A stretch of 64,000 bases of DNA from Paraburkholderia terricola (lineage in GTDB: Bacteria; Pseudomonadota; Gammaproteobacteria; Burkholderiales; Burkholderiaceae): NCBI RefSeq assembly GCF_900142195.1, contig NZ_FRAB01000037.1, positions 1 to 64,000 of the forward strand, read 5' to 3'. Every line of letters begins with the position of its first letter. Position 1 is the first letter of the stretch. The notes under the pieces are model-generated. The model saw only the letters and a list, made by a program, of their open reading frames with translations. It ran no database searches and was not told the DNA's origin. This document shows positions 18,287 through 25,541 of the stretch, in pieces. The position numbers and the translations under genes are program-made.

Positions 18287-18685
18287 TCACGCGACAGCGA
18301 GGCCCGAGCGGATCGTGATCGAATGCGTGAGGATCTTGTGAACCGGGCACGCATTGGCAATTTGCAAAAGCCGTTCCCGCTGCTCGTCGGACAGGTCACC
18401 CTCGAGCACGATCTGACGATCGATGGACGTGCCCGCTTCGCCGGTTTCGATGGCGAGCGTCACGCGCACGTCGGCGAGCGGCCAGCCCTTGCGTTGAGCG
18501 TACATCTTCAGCGTGATCGACGTGCAGGCGCCGAGGCTCGAGAGCAGCAGCGAAACAGGCGTCGGCCCGCGATCACCACCGCCGAGCGATTCGGGTTCAT
18601 CGGCAAGCCACGTGTGTTTGCCGTCGTCGAAAAGTACCTGGAAATTCGTCGAACCGATGTGGGCGGTGACGTTGGGTTCGGCCAT
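18287..18685 (-). CDS. OsmC-family thiol peroxidase-like protein
   Basis: A 132-residue OsmC/Ohr superfamily protein. The two redox cysteines are in LGACTSITLKMYAQRKGW and in IANACPVHKILTHS, the paired-cysteine pattern of organic-hydroperoxide-detoxifying members. The N-terminal half has the YQV-type strands and the GGGDRGPTPVSLLLSSL segment typical of the YhfA/OsmC branch. It likely reduces peroxides in the cytoplasm. AGGAG precedes the ATG. It lies upstream of the SRPBCC gene in the same direction. Confidence 0.85.
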   Translation of the reverse strand: MAEPNVTAHIGSTNFQVLFDDGKHTWLADEPESLGGGDRGPTPVSLLLSSLGACTSITLKMYAQRKGWPLADVRVTLAIETGEAGTSIDRQIVLEGDLSDEQRERLLQIANACPVHKILTHSITIRSGLAVA

Positions 18686-18845
18686 GCGCGCTCCTGAATA
18701 GGGACGGAAATCGCCGCGCGATACGGCACGTTGTGATTAAACGGCGCGGCGCGCGGCATGAATTGCTATTGTGAACGAATTTACCGGCGTTCGCGCCGTG
18801 GCTCACGGGCGGGTGGCAGGTTGGCGCCGAGCTGTCAGCCTCTCA

Positions 18846-19724
18846 TCAATGCGTGATCGCGCCCATGCGCCCCGCCTGGTAGTCGACGACGGCCTGGCGG
18901 ATCTCGTCTTCCGTGTTCATCACGAACGGGCCGTAGCGCACAACCGGTTCCTTCAGTGGCACGCCCCCCAGGAGCAGCACTTCGAGCGGCTCGGCGCCGG
19001 CCGTGAGCGTGACGGTCTCGCCGTCGTTCTGAAACACGACCATTTGCCGCGCGCCGATTTCCTGGCGTGCTTCGCCTTCGCCGTAGAGGCCCTTGCCGGA
19101 CAAGCTGTAGGCGAACACGCGATAGTCGGCCGGCACCGGCTGCCGGATCGTTGCGCCGGGCTGCAGCGAGAAATGCTGATACAGGATCGGCGTGCGCGTT
19201 TCGATCGCGGCTTTCACGCCGAGCGCTTCGCCGGCGATCACTTTGACTCGCACCTTGCCGTCCGCCGAAGTCGCAACCGGAATGCTCGACGACGGCATGT
19301 CCTGGTAGCGCGGCGCGATCATCTTGTCGCGACGCGGCAGGTTCACCCAGAGTTGCAAGCCGTGCACGCGCCCGCCGGTGCGCACGAACGACGGGTCCGG
19401 CATCTCGCTGTGCACGACGCCCGCGCCCGCGGTCATCCATTGCACATCGCCGGCATGGAGCGTGCCCGAATGGCCCGCCGAATCCTTATGGCCGAACTGG
19501 CCCTCCAGCACATAAGTGACCGTCTCGAAGCCGCGGTGCGGATGGTCCGGCGCCCCCTTGGCTTCGCCCGGCGCGTAATCGATCGGCCCCATTTCGTCGA
19601 GCAGCAGGAACGGATCGAAATCCATCAGCATGCGGGTCGGGAACGGACGGTGGACGATGAAGCCCCCGCCCTCGGTCGTGCGAACGGCCGGATACGTCCG
19701 TTCGATCGTGCGTGTCGTGCTCAT
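18846..19724 (-). CDS. Pirin family protein
   Basis: A 292-residue bicupin of the pirin family. The first cupin carries the metal ligands in DHPHRGFETVTYVLEG and HSEM. The segment DFDPFLLLDEMGPIDYAPGEAKGAPDHPHRGFE is split by the conserved Pro-His-Arg-Gly. The C-terminal cupin retains the fold but not the full metal set, as in other pirins. Bacterial pirins include quercetinase-like dioxygenases. The ATG at 19724 follows GAGGTG; a TTG codon directly before it extends the frame by one residue. It is divergent from a LysR gene, which likely controls it. Confidence 0.88.
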   Translation of the reverse strand: MSTTRTIERTYPAVRTTEGGGFIVHRPFPTRMLMDFDPFLLLDEMGPIDYAPGEAKGAPDHPHRGFETVTYVLEGQFGHKDSAGHSGTLHAGDVQWMTAGAGVVHSEMPDPSFVRTGGRVHGLQLWVNLPRRDKMIAPRYQDMPSSSIPVATSADGKVRVKVIAGEALGVKAAIETRTPILYQHFSLQPGATIRQPVPADYRVFAYSLSGKGLYGEGEARQEIGARQMVVFQNDGETVTLTAGAEPLEVLLLGGVPLKEPVVRYGPFVMNTEDEIRQAVVDYQAGRMGAITH

Positions 19725-19747
19725 CAAATGTCACCTCGAAAAATGGG

Positions 19748-19759
19748 AATAGCGCTATT
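19748..19759. promoter_or_regulatory. Palindrome in the pirin/LysR intergenic region
   Basis: AATAGCGCTATT is a perfect 12-bp palindrome 24 bases upstream of the pirin start. With the second site at 19822-19843 it may form the activation and regulatory half-sites of the adjacent LysR protein. Confidence 0.4.
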
Positions 19760-19821
19760 TTTGAAACATGGAGCTATTATAGGGACCGTTTTTAGGGGTG
19801 CCAGCCGCCGTCATGCAATTG

Positions 19822-19843
19822 ATTGTTCTATTAATGGAACGAT
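19822..19843. promoter_or_regulatory. Likely LysR-type operator next to its own gene
   Basis: ATTGTTCTATTAATGGAACGAT is an imperfect 22-bp inverted repeat centred on ATTAAT, with arms GTTC / GAAC. It ends four bases before the LysR start codon, the usual place for autoregulation, and contains the T-N11-A signature of LysR sites. Confidence 0.5.
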
Positions 19844-19846
19844 GAG

Positions 19847-20836
19847 ATGAAGATCGATTCACACAACCTGAATGACCTGATGTACTTCTCCCAGGTCGTC
19901 GAACACGGTGGTTTTTCCGCCGCCGAGCGCGTGCTGGGGATCTCCAAGTCACGCCTATCGCGCCGGCTGACCGAACTTGAGGCGTCGTTGGGCGTGCGTC
20001 TGTTACAGCGTTCCACACGCAAGCTGGCGCTGACCGAAGCCGGCCAGCTCTTCTATCAGCACTGTCAGGCGATGCTGAGCGAGGCGCAAGCAGCCGTCAA
20101 CGTCGTGCAGCAATTGCGCTCGTCGCCGCGCGGCACGGTGCGGGTGAGCGTGCCGGTCACGGTTTCGCAGACCATCCTGTCGCAAATCCTGCCCGAATTC
20201 ATGCACCGCTTTCCGGAAGTACGCGTGGTGATGCGAGTGACGAACCGCGTGATCGACCTGTTCGAGGATTCGATCGATGTCGCGCTGCGCGTGCGTTCCG
20301 ATCCGCCGGAAAGCGCGAACATCGTGGTGCGGCCGTTGTGGCGTACGCAGCAGATGCTGGTGGGCGCCCCGAGCCTGTTGCAGCAGAATGCGCCGCCGCT
20401 GTTGCCGGCCGATCTCAATCGTTTTGAAACCCTCGACGTGCCGACCGGCGACGGACGCCACGTCTACAACCTGATCGCGCCGGACGGCACACGTCATGCG
20501 CATGAACACGAGCCGCGTCTCGTGACCGCCGATCTGATGACGATACGTGAGGCGGTGCTGGCCGGCGTCGGCATCGCCGCGCTGCCGGAGATGATGTACG
20601 GCGCATCGTTGCGTGCGGGGCAATTGTCGCCCGTGATGCCGGGCTGGACTTTCCCGACGCCGCAGTTGTACGCGGTATTCGTCTCGCGGCAGGGGATGGT
20701 GCCGGCCGTGCGTGCTTTTGTCGATTATCTGGTCGAGATGCTCGATCCGGACGACGGCAAGCACGTCACGGGTGAGTGTCCGGTAAGAGAGGAGAAAAAC
20801 GCCGCGGCACAGCCGGCGCTCGCGGTTACCTCATAG
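19847..20836 (+). CDS. LysR-family transcriptional regulator
   Basis: A 329-residue LysR-type regulator. The winged HTH at residues 1-65 reads DLMYFSQVVEHGGFSAAERVLGISKSRLSRRLTELE in sections, and the effector domain follows (RGTVRVSVPVTVSQTILSQI onward). It is of the CrgA/DmlR-like branch. It stands divergent from the pirin gene with two palindromes between them, so it probably controls pirin and itself. The C-terminal 30 residues after DDGKH look like an unstructured tail. The effector is unknown. Confidence 0.9.
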   Translation: MKIDSHNLNDLMYFSQVVEHGGFSAAERVLGISKSRLSRRLTELEASLGVRLLQRSTRKLALTEAGQLFYQHCQAMLSEAQAAVNVVQQLRSSPRGTVRVSVPVTVSQTILSQILPEFMHRFPEVRVVMRVTNRVIDLFEDSIDVALRVRSDPPESANIVVRPLWRTQQMLVGAPSLLQQNAPPLLPADLNRFETLDVPTGDGRHVYNLIAPDGTRHAHEHEPRLVTADLMTIREAVLAGVGIAALPEMMYGASLRAGQLSPVMPGWTFPTPQLYAVFVSRQGMVPAVRAFVDYLVEMLDPDDGKHVTGECPVREEKNAAAQPALAVTS

Positions 20837-20909
20837 CCCGCTAAGCCTTCGAGCATCGCTTTTAGCATTTAAGCGCGGCTTGTCATGAGTACTTTCAATG
20901 GCGCTTTGC

Positions 20910-20938
20910 TTGAACGCTTGCGGTCACAGGCCTATAGT
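20910..20938 (+). promoter_or_regulatory. Sigma70-type promoter of the 39-residue protein gene
   Basis: TTGAAC (20910-20915) and TATAGT (20933-20938) are separated by exactly 17 bp. This lies 26 bases before the start codon of the small secreted protein gene. Confidence 0.7.
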
Positions 20939-20964
20939 GAAATCCCTTCGCTAAGGAGTCTCTT

Positions 20965-21084
20965 ATGCGGAAACTCATGGCCGCTATCATAGCGGGCCTG
21001 ATAGGGCTGACCGCGCTGTCCGTGTTGAACACGGCTGTCGCATGCGATGATTCGAGCTATCGGTCCTCGACTAATGGCAAATGA
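20965..21084 (+). CDS. Small secreted protein, 39 residues
   Basis: A short frame starting MRKLMAAIIAGLIGLTALS and ending in DDSSYRSSTNGK. It has a textbook signal peptide (basic start, hydrophobic core, cleavage expected after AVA) followed by only about 13 mature residues with one cysteine near the cleavage site. Evidence that it is real: a near-consensus promoter, AAGGAG six bases before the ATG, and a strong terminator directly after it. The LNTAVAC stretch is a poor lipobox, so lipoprotein processing is only a possibility. No family is recognised. Confidence 0.6.
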   Translation: MRKLMAAIIAGLIGLTALSVLNTAVACDDSSYRSSTNGK

Positions 21085-21117
21085 TCCCGCCGCCCGAAGG
21101 CGCCGAGTGCGCACAAA

Positions 21118-21149
21118 AAAAGGCCTTCATCTGACGATGAAGGCCTTTT
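21118..21149. terminator. Strong bidirectional terminator
   Basis: A 14-bp perfect stem, AAAAGGCCTTCATC / GATGAAGGCCTTTT, with loop TGAC. It ends the small secreted protein transcript and, read the other way, the tonB-exbB-exbD transcript. Confidence 0.88.
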
Positions 21150-21203
21150 ACTTTTAGCCCCTGTTTTAAGGGATTTTCTGCAAGGTGAGCGCTACTTCCT
21201 CGC

Positions 21204-21623
21204 TTACTTTCCTTTCGGCTGCGTAACGAAACCAATCTTGGTGAGGCCGCCGGCTTGCGCCGCCGACATCACTTCGGCCACTTTCTCATACGGCACTTTA
21301 CGATCCGCATCCAGATGGAGTTCAGGTTGCGGGTTCGCTTGCGCGGCCTCTGCAATTTTCACGCGCAACGCCGCGTCGTCGACCTTCCTGTCGTTCCACA
21401 ACACATTGCCGTCCGCGTCGACGGCGACCGTTACCTGTGCGGGCTTGGTGTCTTCCTTCTGACTGCTGGCATGCGGCAGATCGATTTTGACCGCGTGACG
21501 GATCACCGGAATCGTCACCATGAACACGATCAGGAGAACCAGCATCACGTCGACGAGCGGCGTCATGTTGATTTCATTCATCAAGCCGTCGTCATCGTCG
21601 CCGGCGAAAGGGCTCATTGCCAT
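21204..21623 (-). CDS. exbD: Biopolymer transport protein ExbD
   Basis: A 139-residue ExbD/TolR protein: a short cytoplasmic N-terminus, one membrane span containing NMTPLVDVMLVLLIVFMVT with the essential proton-path aspartate in PLVDVML, and a periplasmic domain ending in IGFVTQPKGK. It forms the proton-driven motor with ExbB that energises TonB. The start at 21623 (MAMSPFAGD) follows a GAGG; upstream codons overlap exbB. It is the last gene of tonB-exbB-exbD, with gaps of 19 and 16 bases. Confidence 0.93.
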   Translation of the reverse strand: MAMSPFAGDDDDGLMNEINMTPLVDVMLVLLIVFMVTIPVIRHAVKIDLPHASSQKEDTKPAQVTVAVDADGNVLWNDRKVDDAALRVKIAEAAQANPQPELHLDADRKVPYEKVAEVMSAAQAGGLTKIGFVTQPKGK

Positions 21624-21639
21624 CGGAATGCCTCGTCGA

Positions 21640-22377
21640 TCAGTTGGCGCGCGTGGCGAGGCGCAGACCGTCGCCACGTCGCGACGACGACAGGCGCGCG
21701 CCCGTCACGAAGAATGCGTGCAGGCCGTGTGCGAAGCGGCTCAGCTTGGCGACGATCGCCTTGTTGGCACGCGTCAAGGCGTTGTAGCCGAGCACCGCCG
21801 GAATCGCGACGAACAGACCGAATGCGGTCATGATGAGCGCTTCGCCGACCGGCCCCGCCACCTGATCGATCGACGACTGGCCGCTCGCGCCGATCGCCAG
21901 CAGCGCGTGATAGATACCCCACACCGTGCCGAACAGGCCGACGAACGGCGCCGTGCTGCCGATGGAAGCGAGAATCGCGAGACCGCTTTGCATGCGCGCG
22001 ACGCTTTCATCCATCGTGTCTTTCAGGCAGCGCGTGACCCAGTCCGACACGTCCATGCGATCGTGCAGATGCGGCTGCGTTTGATGATGGTGGTCGGCTG
22101 CCTCCTGGCCCGACAGCGCCAGCGCGAGGAACGGATTGTCCTGCGGCGTCGACGAACCGGCGCCGAGCTTCTTCACGCCGTCGGCGAGATCGTCCGAGTG
22201 CCAGAACGCCTGCTCGGCGTTCTTCGTGAGACGGTTCAGACGCATCACGTTCCAGCCCTTGATGACGATCACGCTCCACGACAGCACCGACATGATCAAC
22301 AGCGCGAGCGCGATGCCGCGCGTCACGAAATCCCCTTGCGCCCACACGTGCGCCAATCCGTAGTTTTGCATTGCCAT
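21640..22377 (-). CDS. exbB: Biopolymer transport protein ExbB
   Basis: A 245-residue MotA/TolQ/ExbB proton-channel protein. A first span follows the N-terminus (ALALLIMSVLSWSVIVIKGW). After a cytoplasmic region come the two conserved spans: ILASIGSTAPFVGLFGTVWG and ALIMTAFGLFVAIPAVLGYN. A His-rich cytoplasmic stretch, ADHHHQTQPHLHD, is noticeable. It pairs with ExbD and TonB to drive uptake through TonB-dependent receptors. Confidence 0.94.
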   Translation of the reverse strand: MAMQNYGLAHVWAQGDFVTRGIALALLIMSVLSWSVIVIKGWNVMRLNRLTKNAEQAFWHSDDLADGVKKLGAGSSTPQDNPFLALALSGQEAADHHHQTQPHLHDRMDVSDWVTRCLKDTMDESVARMQSGLAILASIGSTAPFVGLFGTVWGIYHALLAIGASGQSSIDQVAGPVGEALIMTAFGLFVAIPAVLGYNALTRANKAIVAKLSRFAHGLHAFFVTGARLSSSRRGDGLRLATRAN

Positions 22378-22396
22378 TCCTTTTTTGAAATCTGCT

Positions 22397-23137
22397 TCAA
22401 TCGTTCAGATTGAAGTCGTAAGGCTGAGTGTACGCAGCGCGAATTGGCTGGCCGTTCTCGAGATAAGGCTTGCAGGCGCTCGCGTGCACGGCGGCGAGCG
22501 CGGCGTCGTCGAGACGGCTGAAGCCGCTGCTCTTTTTCAGTTCGATGTTTTCGAGCTTGCCGGTCAGGCCGACCACGAACTTCACATACGCGGTGCCCGT
22601 TTCGCCGCGGCGCTTCGAGAGCGATGGATAGTCGGGCTTGGCGATGTTGCAGTCGAGGTGCGAGACGTTCTTCGGCGCGGTGATTTCCATCGTCTGGCGC
22701 GAGATTGCCGGCGCGGCCTGAGCGGGCGGCGCGGCGGGTGCCGGGGGCGCGGGCGGCGTCGGATCGGCAGCCGCGACAGGCGTGGGCGATGGCGTGGCGG
22801 CCTGCGGCAACGGTGTAGGCGCCGGCTTGGGCGTTGGCGTCGGTTTCGGCTGGACCTTCGGCTTCGTGCGCACGGGCGGCGTGGGCGTGGGCGGCGGCGG
22901 GGCCACCGATTGAACCGCGACGGGCGCGGCGACCGGTGCCGGTGGCAGCAATTGCGCGGTCATGACGCGCGATTCGAGTTGCGGCTGCACGACGGGGTCA
23001 TGGCGCAGCGTCAGCACGACGGCAAGCAGAGCGACGTGAATCGCCGCAACCATGGCGGTCGCGGTCAGGACGCGGGAATTCATTCGGTTGGGTGATGCCG
23101 GCGAGGCGCCGGCTGAAACGGTATGCGAGGCCTGCAT
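22397..23137 (-). CDS. tonB: Energy transducer TonB
   Basis: A 246-residue TonB. One N-terminal membrane anchor (ATAMVAAIHVALLAVVLTL) is followed by a long Pro-rich periplasmic spacer with repeated PTP and KPTPTPKP units, then the C-terminal domain: PDYPSLSKRRGETGTAYVKF, SGFSRLDDAALAAV and a final YTQPYDFNLND. It transmits ExbBD energy to outer-membrane siderophore or haem receptors. It is first in the tonB-exbB-exbD operon. I see no clear Fur box directly upstream, unlike the other iron genes nearby. Confidence 0.93.
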   Translation of the reverse strand: MQASHTVSAGASPASPNRMNSRVLTATAMVAAIHVALLAVVLTLRHDPVVQPQLESRVMTAQLLPPAPVAAPVAVQSVAPPPPTPTPPVRTKPKVQPKPTPTPKPAPTPLPQAATPSPTPVAAADPTPPAPPAPAAPPAQAAPAISRQTMEITAPKNVSHLDCNIAKPDYPSLSKRRGETGTAYVKFVVGLTGKLENIELKKSSGFSRLDDAALAAVHASACKPYLENGQPIRAAYTQPYDFNLND

Positions 23138-23185
23138 GTTAGCGTGGCGGCGCGCTGTCGGTACAGCGCCTCAGACAAGACATCG

Positions 23186-23248
23186 TCATGTTCGGAAGAT
23201 CAGCAGCGAAATGAACAAGGTAGTCACGAAACCAATCAGCAATTCCAT
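23186..23248 (-). CDS. Possible 20-residue membrane peptide upstream of tonB
   Basis: A minus-strand frame encodes MELLIGFVTTLFISLLIFRT, a single hydrophobic helix ending in a basic residue, the layout of small bacterial membrane proteins. GGAG lies six bases upstream of this ATG; a second in-frame ATG at 23260 would add MEFE but has no ribosome site. It sits 48 bases upstream of tonB on the same strand, so it could be the first gene of that operon. No family is known to me, and a frame of this length can occur by chance. Confidence 0.35.
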   Translation of the reverse strand: MELLIGFVTTLFISLLIFRT

Positions 23249-23355
23249 CTCGAACTCCATTTGATGGTGAGCGGGGTAGCTGGCTGGTACGGATACTGGC
23301 TTGCTGACGGCAGTGGGTTAAGGGGAAAAGCACCAACGAAACGGGCGAAGCAGCA

Positions 23356-23377
23356 AGGCGCGGCTCGGGCCGCGCCT
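23356..23377. terminator. Hairpin downstream of bfd
   Basis: A 9-bp perfect stem, AGGCGCGGC / GCCGCGCCT, around a TCGG tetraloop lies just after the bfd stop on the minus strand. The following U-tract is weak, so it may be a mild terminator. Confidence 0.5.
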
Positions 23378-23389
23378 CGCAATCTCGAC

Positions 23390-23638
23390 TCAGGCCGCCT
23401 TGCGTTCGTAAAACGTCAGCGGGACCGCCTGCGAATGGTGCTCCACGCCGCAGCGGCTTGCGCACACGCCGCTTTGCATCATGACGTCACGGACGGAATC
23501 GGCGCATTTGCCACAGCACGAAGCGACGCCTAACTCGAACTGCAGTTCGTCGAATGAATCGACGCCTTCCGCGATCGAAGCACGGATCGTTCGGTCAGAA
23601 ACAGACTTGCAGACACAGACAATCATGGTGGGCGTCAT
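23390..23638 (-). CDS. bfd: Bacterioferritin-associated ferredoxin
   Basis: An 82-residue BFD-like [2Fe-2S] protein. The four ligands are Cys-x-Cys in MIVCVCKSVSD and Cys-x2-Cys in VASCCGKCADS. Bfd reduces the ferric core of bacterioferritin so stored iron can be released. bfr lies about 1.2 kb away on the same strand with murI between. Many Bfd proteins start at MIVCVC, four residues later (23626); neither start has a strong ribosome site. A Fur-box-like site lies eleven bases upstream, fitting induction under iron limitation. The C-terminal tail after the cysteines is longer than in E. coli. Confidence 0.9.
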   Translation of the reverse strand: MTPTMIVCVCKSVSDRTIRASIAEGVDSFDELQFELGVASCCGKCADSVRDVMMQSGVCASRCGVEHHSQAVPLTFYERKAA

Positions 23639-23648
23639 AGCTAACGTT

Positions 23649-23667
23649 AATGCGAATTATTATCATT
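23649..23667. promoter_or_regulatory. Fur-box-like site upstream of bfd
   Basis: AATGCGAATTATTATCATT closely resembles Fur boxes, with both AATGCGAAT and ATTATCATT halves recognisable. It is directly upstream of the bfd start. Confidence 0.75.
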
Positions 23668-23845
23668 TTGTTCGGCCCATTTGGCAAGCACCCTGCGCGT
23701 TTTTTTGTAACAAAACCAGATTGTTAGAAGGGTTTCGCGTCGGAGGGCGCTATGCGGCGTGAATGGTCCAAGGACGGAAAAACGTCCGAATCCGCTCAAA
23801 ATGCCGAGGTGAGCCGCGTGGCGCGCCTCGGCGCACTAGCGACGT

Positions 23846-24733
23846 TCAGGCGGCTTGGGAATCTGGCGCTGCCGTACGGGGCGAGGGGATCGACACCTGT
23901 TCGACCGTTGTGTCGATATGCAGCAGCGTGGCGGCGAGTTGTTGTTGATGGGTACCGTCGCCGGTCGAATAAAAACGGGGCGGAACCGATCCAGCGCCTT
24001 GCGGCGGAGCGCGCAGGCCATGCTGTTCCAGCACGCGTTCCAATTGGCGCGCGATAGCGACGCTCGTGTCGATCAGCATCAGCCGGTCACCGACGATGTC
24101 GCGGATCGCCGCATCGAGAAACGGATAGTGGGTGCAGCCGAGCACCAGCGTATCGGCGCCGGCGTCGAGCATGGGCTGCAGGTAGCCGCGCAAGAGCGCG
24201 CGCAATTCGTCGGACCCGACATCGCAGCGCTCCACCGCCTGCACGAGCCCGTGGCCCGGCTGGCAGAGAAAACGGCAATCGGAAGCGTAGCGTTCGAGCA
24301 GCGCCTGGAAGCGCGCGCTACGCAATGTCACTTGCGTGGCGAGCACGCCGGCGACGCGGGTTTTGGACTGCAGCGCGGCCGGCTTGACGCCCGGTTCGAC
24401 GCCCACCAGGGGAATCGGCAGCTTTTCGCGCACCAGCGCGATCGACTGCGCGGTCGCCGTATTACAGGCAACCACCAAGGCTTTCGCGCCTTGCTTGACG
24501 AGCCATTCGCCGATCGCGAGGGTACGGTCGGCGATGAAATCGTCGTCGCGCTCGCCGTAGGGTGCGTAGAGCGAGTCGGCGGCATACAGAATCGCCTCGT
24601 CGGGCAGTTGGGCGCGAACCGCCCGCAACACAGACAAACCACCCAGACCCGAATCGAAAATGCCGACCGGCGCGTGTGAGCCGGCATTGGAAACGCTAGC
24701 CGAAGCATTCGGAGACGTTGATTCCGCGGACAT
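23846..24733 (-). CDS. murI: Glutamate racemase
   Basis: A 295-residue cofactor-independent racemase that makes D-glutamate for peptidoglycan. The GIFDSGLGGLSVLR start motif, the YAPYGER segment and the two catalytic cysteines are visible: Cys90 in VACNTATA and Cys200 in LGCTHYPF. The C-terminal tail after GDGTHQQQLAATLLH extends beyond most family members. I chose the ATG at 24733; a TTG at 24766 would add 11 residues. It lies between bfr and bfd on the same strand, an arrangement common in Burkholderiales. Confidence 0.94.
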   Translation of the reverse strand: MSAESTSPNASASVSNAGSHAPVGIFDSGLGGLSVLRAVRAQLPDEAILYAADSLYAPYGERDDDFIADRTLAIGEWLVKQGAKALVVACNTATAQSIALVREKLPIPLVGVEPGVKPAALQSKTRVAGVLATQVTLRSARFQALLERYASDCRFLCQPGHGLVQAVERCDVGSDELRALLRGYLQPMLDAGADTLVLGCTHYPFLDAAIRDIVGDRLMLIDTSVAIARQLERVLEQHGLRAPPQGAGSVPPRFYSTGDGTHQQQLAATLLHIDTTVEQVSIPSPRTAAPDSQAA

Positions 24734-24877
24734 AGGCGAAGAGGACACGCGTGGCACGGCGGTCAAGTGAGACTCGAGAGAACGGGGAAGTGCGCAAGTA
24801 TATCGCCCGCGCGGCGCAGGTTCACTCGCATGAACGGTCTCACGAGCCGACGCGCGCGCTGGTTCAGCTTGGTTCGA

Positions 24878-25357
24878 TCAGGACTCGATCGAACCCATGC
24901 CGGTTTGCTGATAGTTTTGAATGCCGACCTTGTCGATCAGATCCAGTTGCGTTTCTAGCCAGTCGATATGTTCTTCCGTGTCGTCGAGAATCTTGGTGAA
25001 GATTTCGCGCGAGATGAAATCGCGAACCGATTCGCAATAGGCGATCGCTTCCTTACACGTGGACTGTGAAATCTGCTCGAGCTTCAAATCGCATTCGAGG
25101 ATTTCCTTGGTCTCCTCGCCGATCAGCAGCTTGTGCAGGTCTTGCAGATTCGGCAGGCCGTCGAGCATGAAAATACGTTCGATGAGCCAGTCGGCGTGTT
25201 TCATTTCACCGATGGATTCGTCGTATTCATGCTTGCCGAGCTTATCGAGGCCCCAGTGCTTGTACATCCGCGCATGCAGGAAGTACTGATTGATGGCGGT
25301 GAGCTCGTTTTTCAGTTGAGCATTCAGATACTCGATGACTTTCTTGTCGCCTTGCAT
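24878..25357 (-). CDS. bfr: Bacterioferritin
   Basis: A 159-residue haem-containing ferritin that assembles into a 24-mer and stores ferric iron. Met52, the inter-subunit haem ligand, and the ferroxidase residues Glu18, Glu51 and His54 are at the canonical positions. Further ligands come from SVRDFISREIF and DDTEEHIDWLE. AAGGA precedes the ATG. Its partner Bfd is encoded about 1.2 kb downstream on the same strand. Length is exactly the family norm. Confidence 0.97.
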   Translation of the reverse strand: MQGDKKVIEYLNAQLKNELTAINQYFLHARMYKHWGLDKLGKHEYDESIGEMKHADWLIERIFMLDGLPNLQDLHKLLIGEETKEILECDLKLEQISQSTCKEAIAYCESVRDFISREIFTKILDDTEEHIDWLETQLDLIDKVGIQNYQQTGMGSIES

Positions 25358-25482
25358 GGTGATTCCTTATGGGGACTTTGAATTTCCAACAACAATAAAC
25401 GCCACGCCTGAAAAAGCCAAGGGAACAGAAGCATCTTTTGACATTGTCCCCGGCATCACGCGTCCCGCCTCGCGCGGCAATG

Positions 25483-25513
25483 AAAAAGCCGGGACTGCGA
25501 GCCCCGGCTTTTT
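25483..25513 (-). terminator. Terminator of the fumarase gene
   Basis: An 11-bp stem, AAAAAGCCGGG / CCCGGCTTTTT, around a nine-base loop lies 29 bases after the fumarase stop on the minus strand and runs into A/T-rich sequence. Confidence 0.85.
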
Positions 25514-25541
25514 CAAAAACATGACAGGCGCTACAGGCGAA

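Noticed and set aside
23639..23650. AGCTAACGTTAA upstream of bfd, resembling the catabolic-cluster operator
   Set aside because: It is only half conserved, overlaps a much better Fur-like site, and the gene is unrelated to the catabolic cluster.
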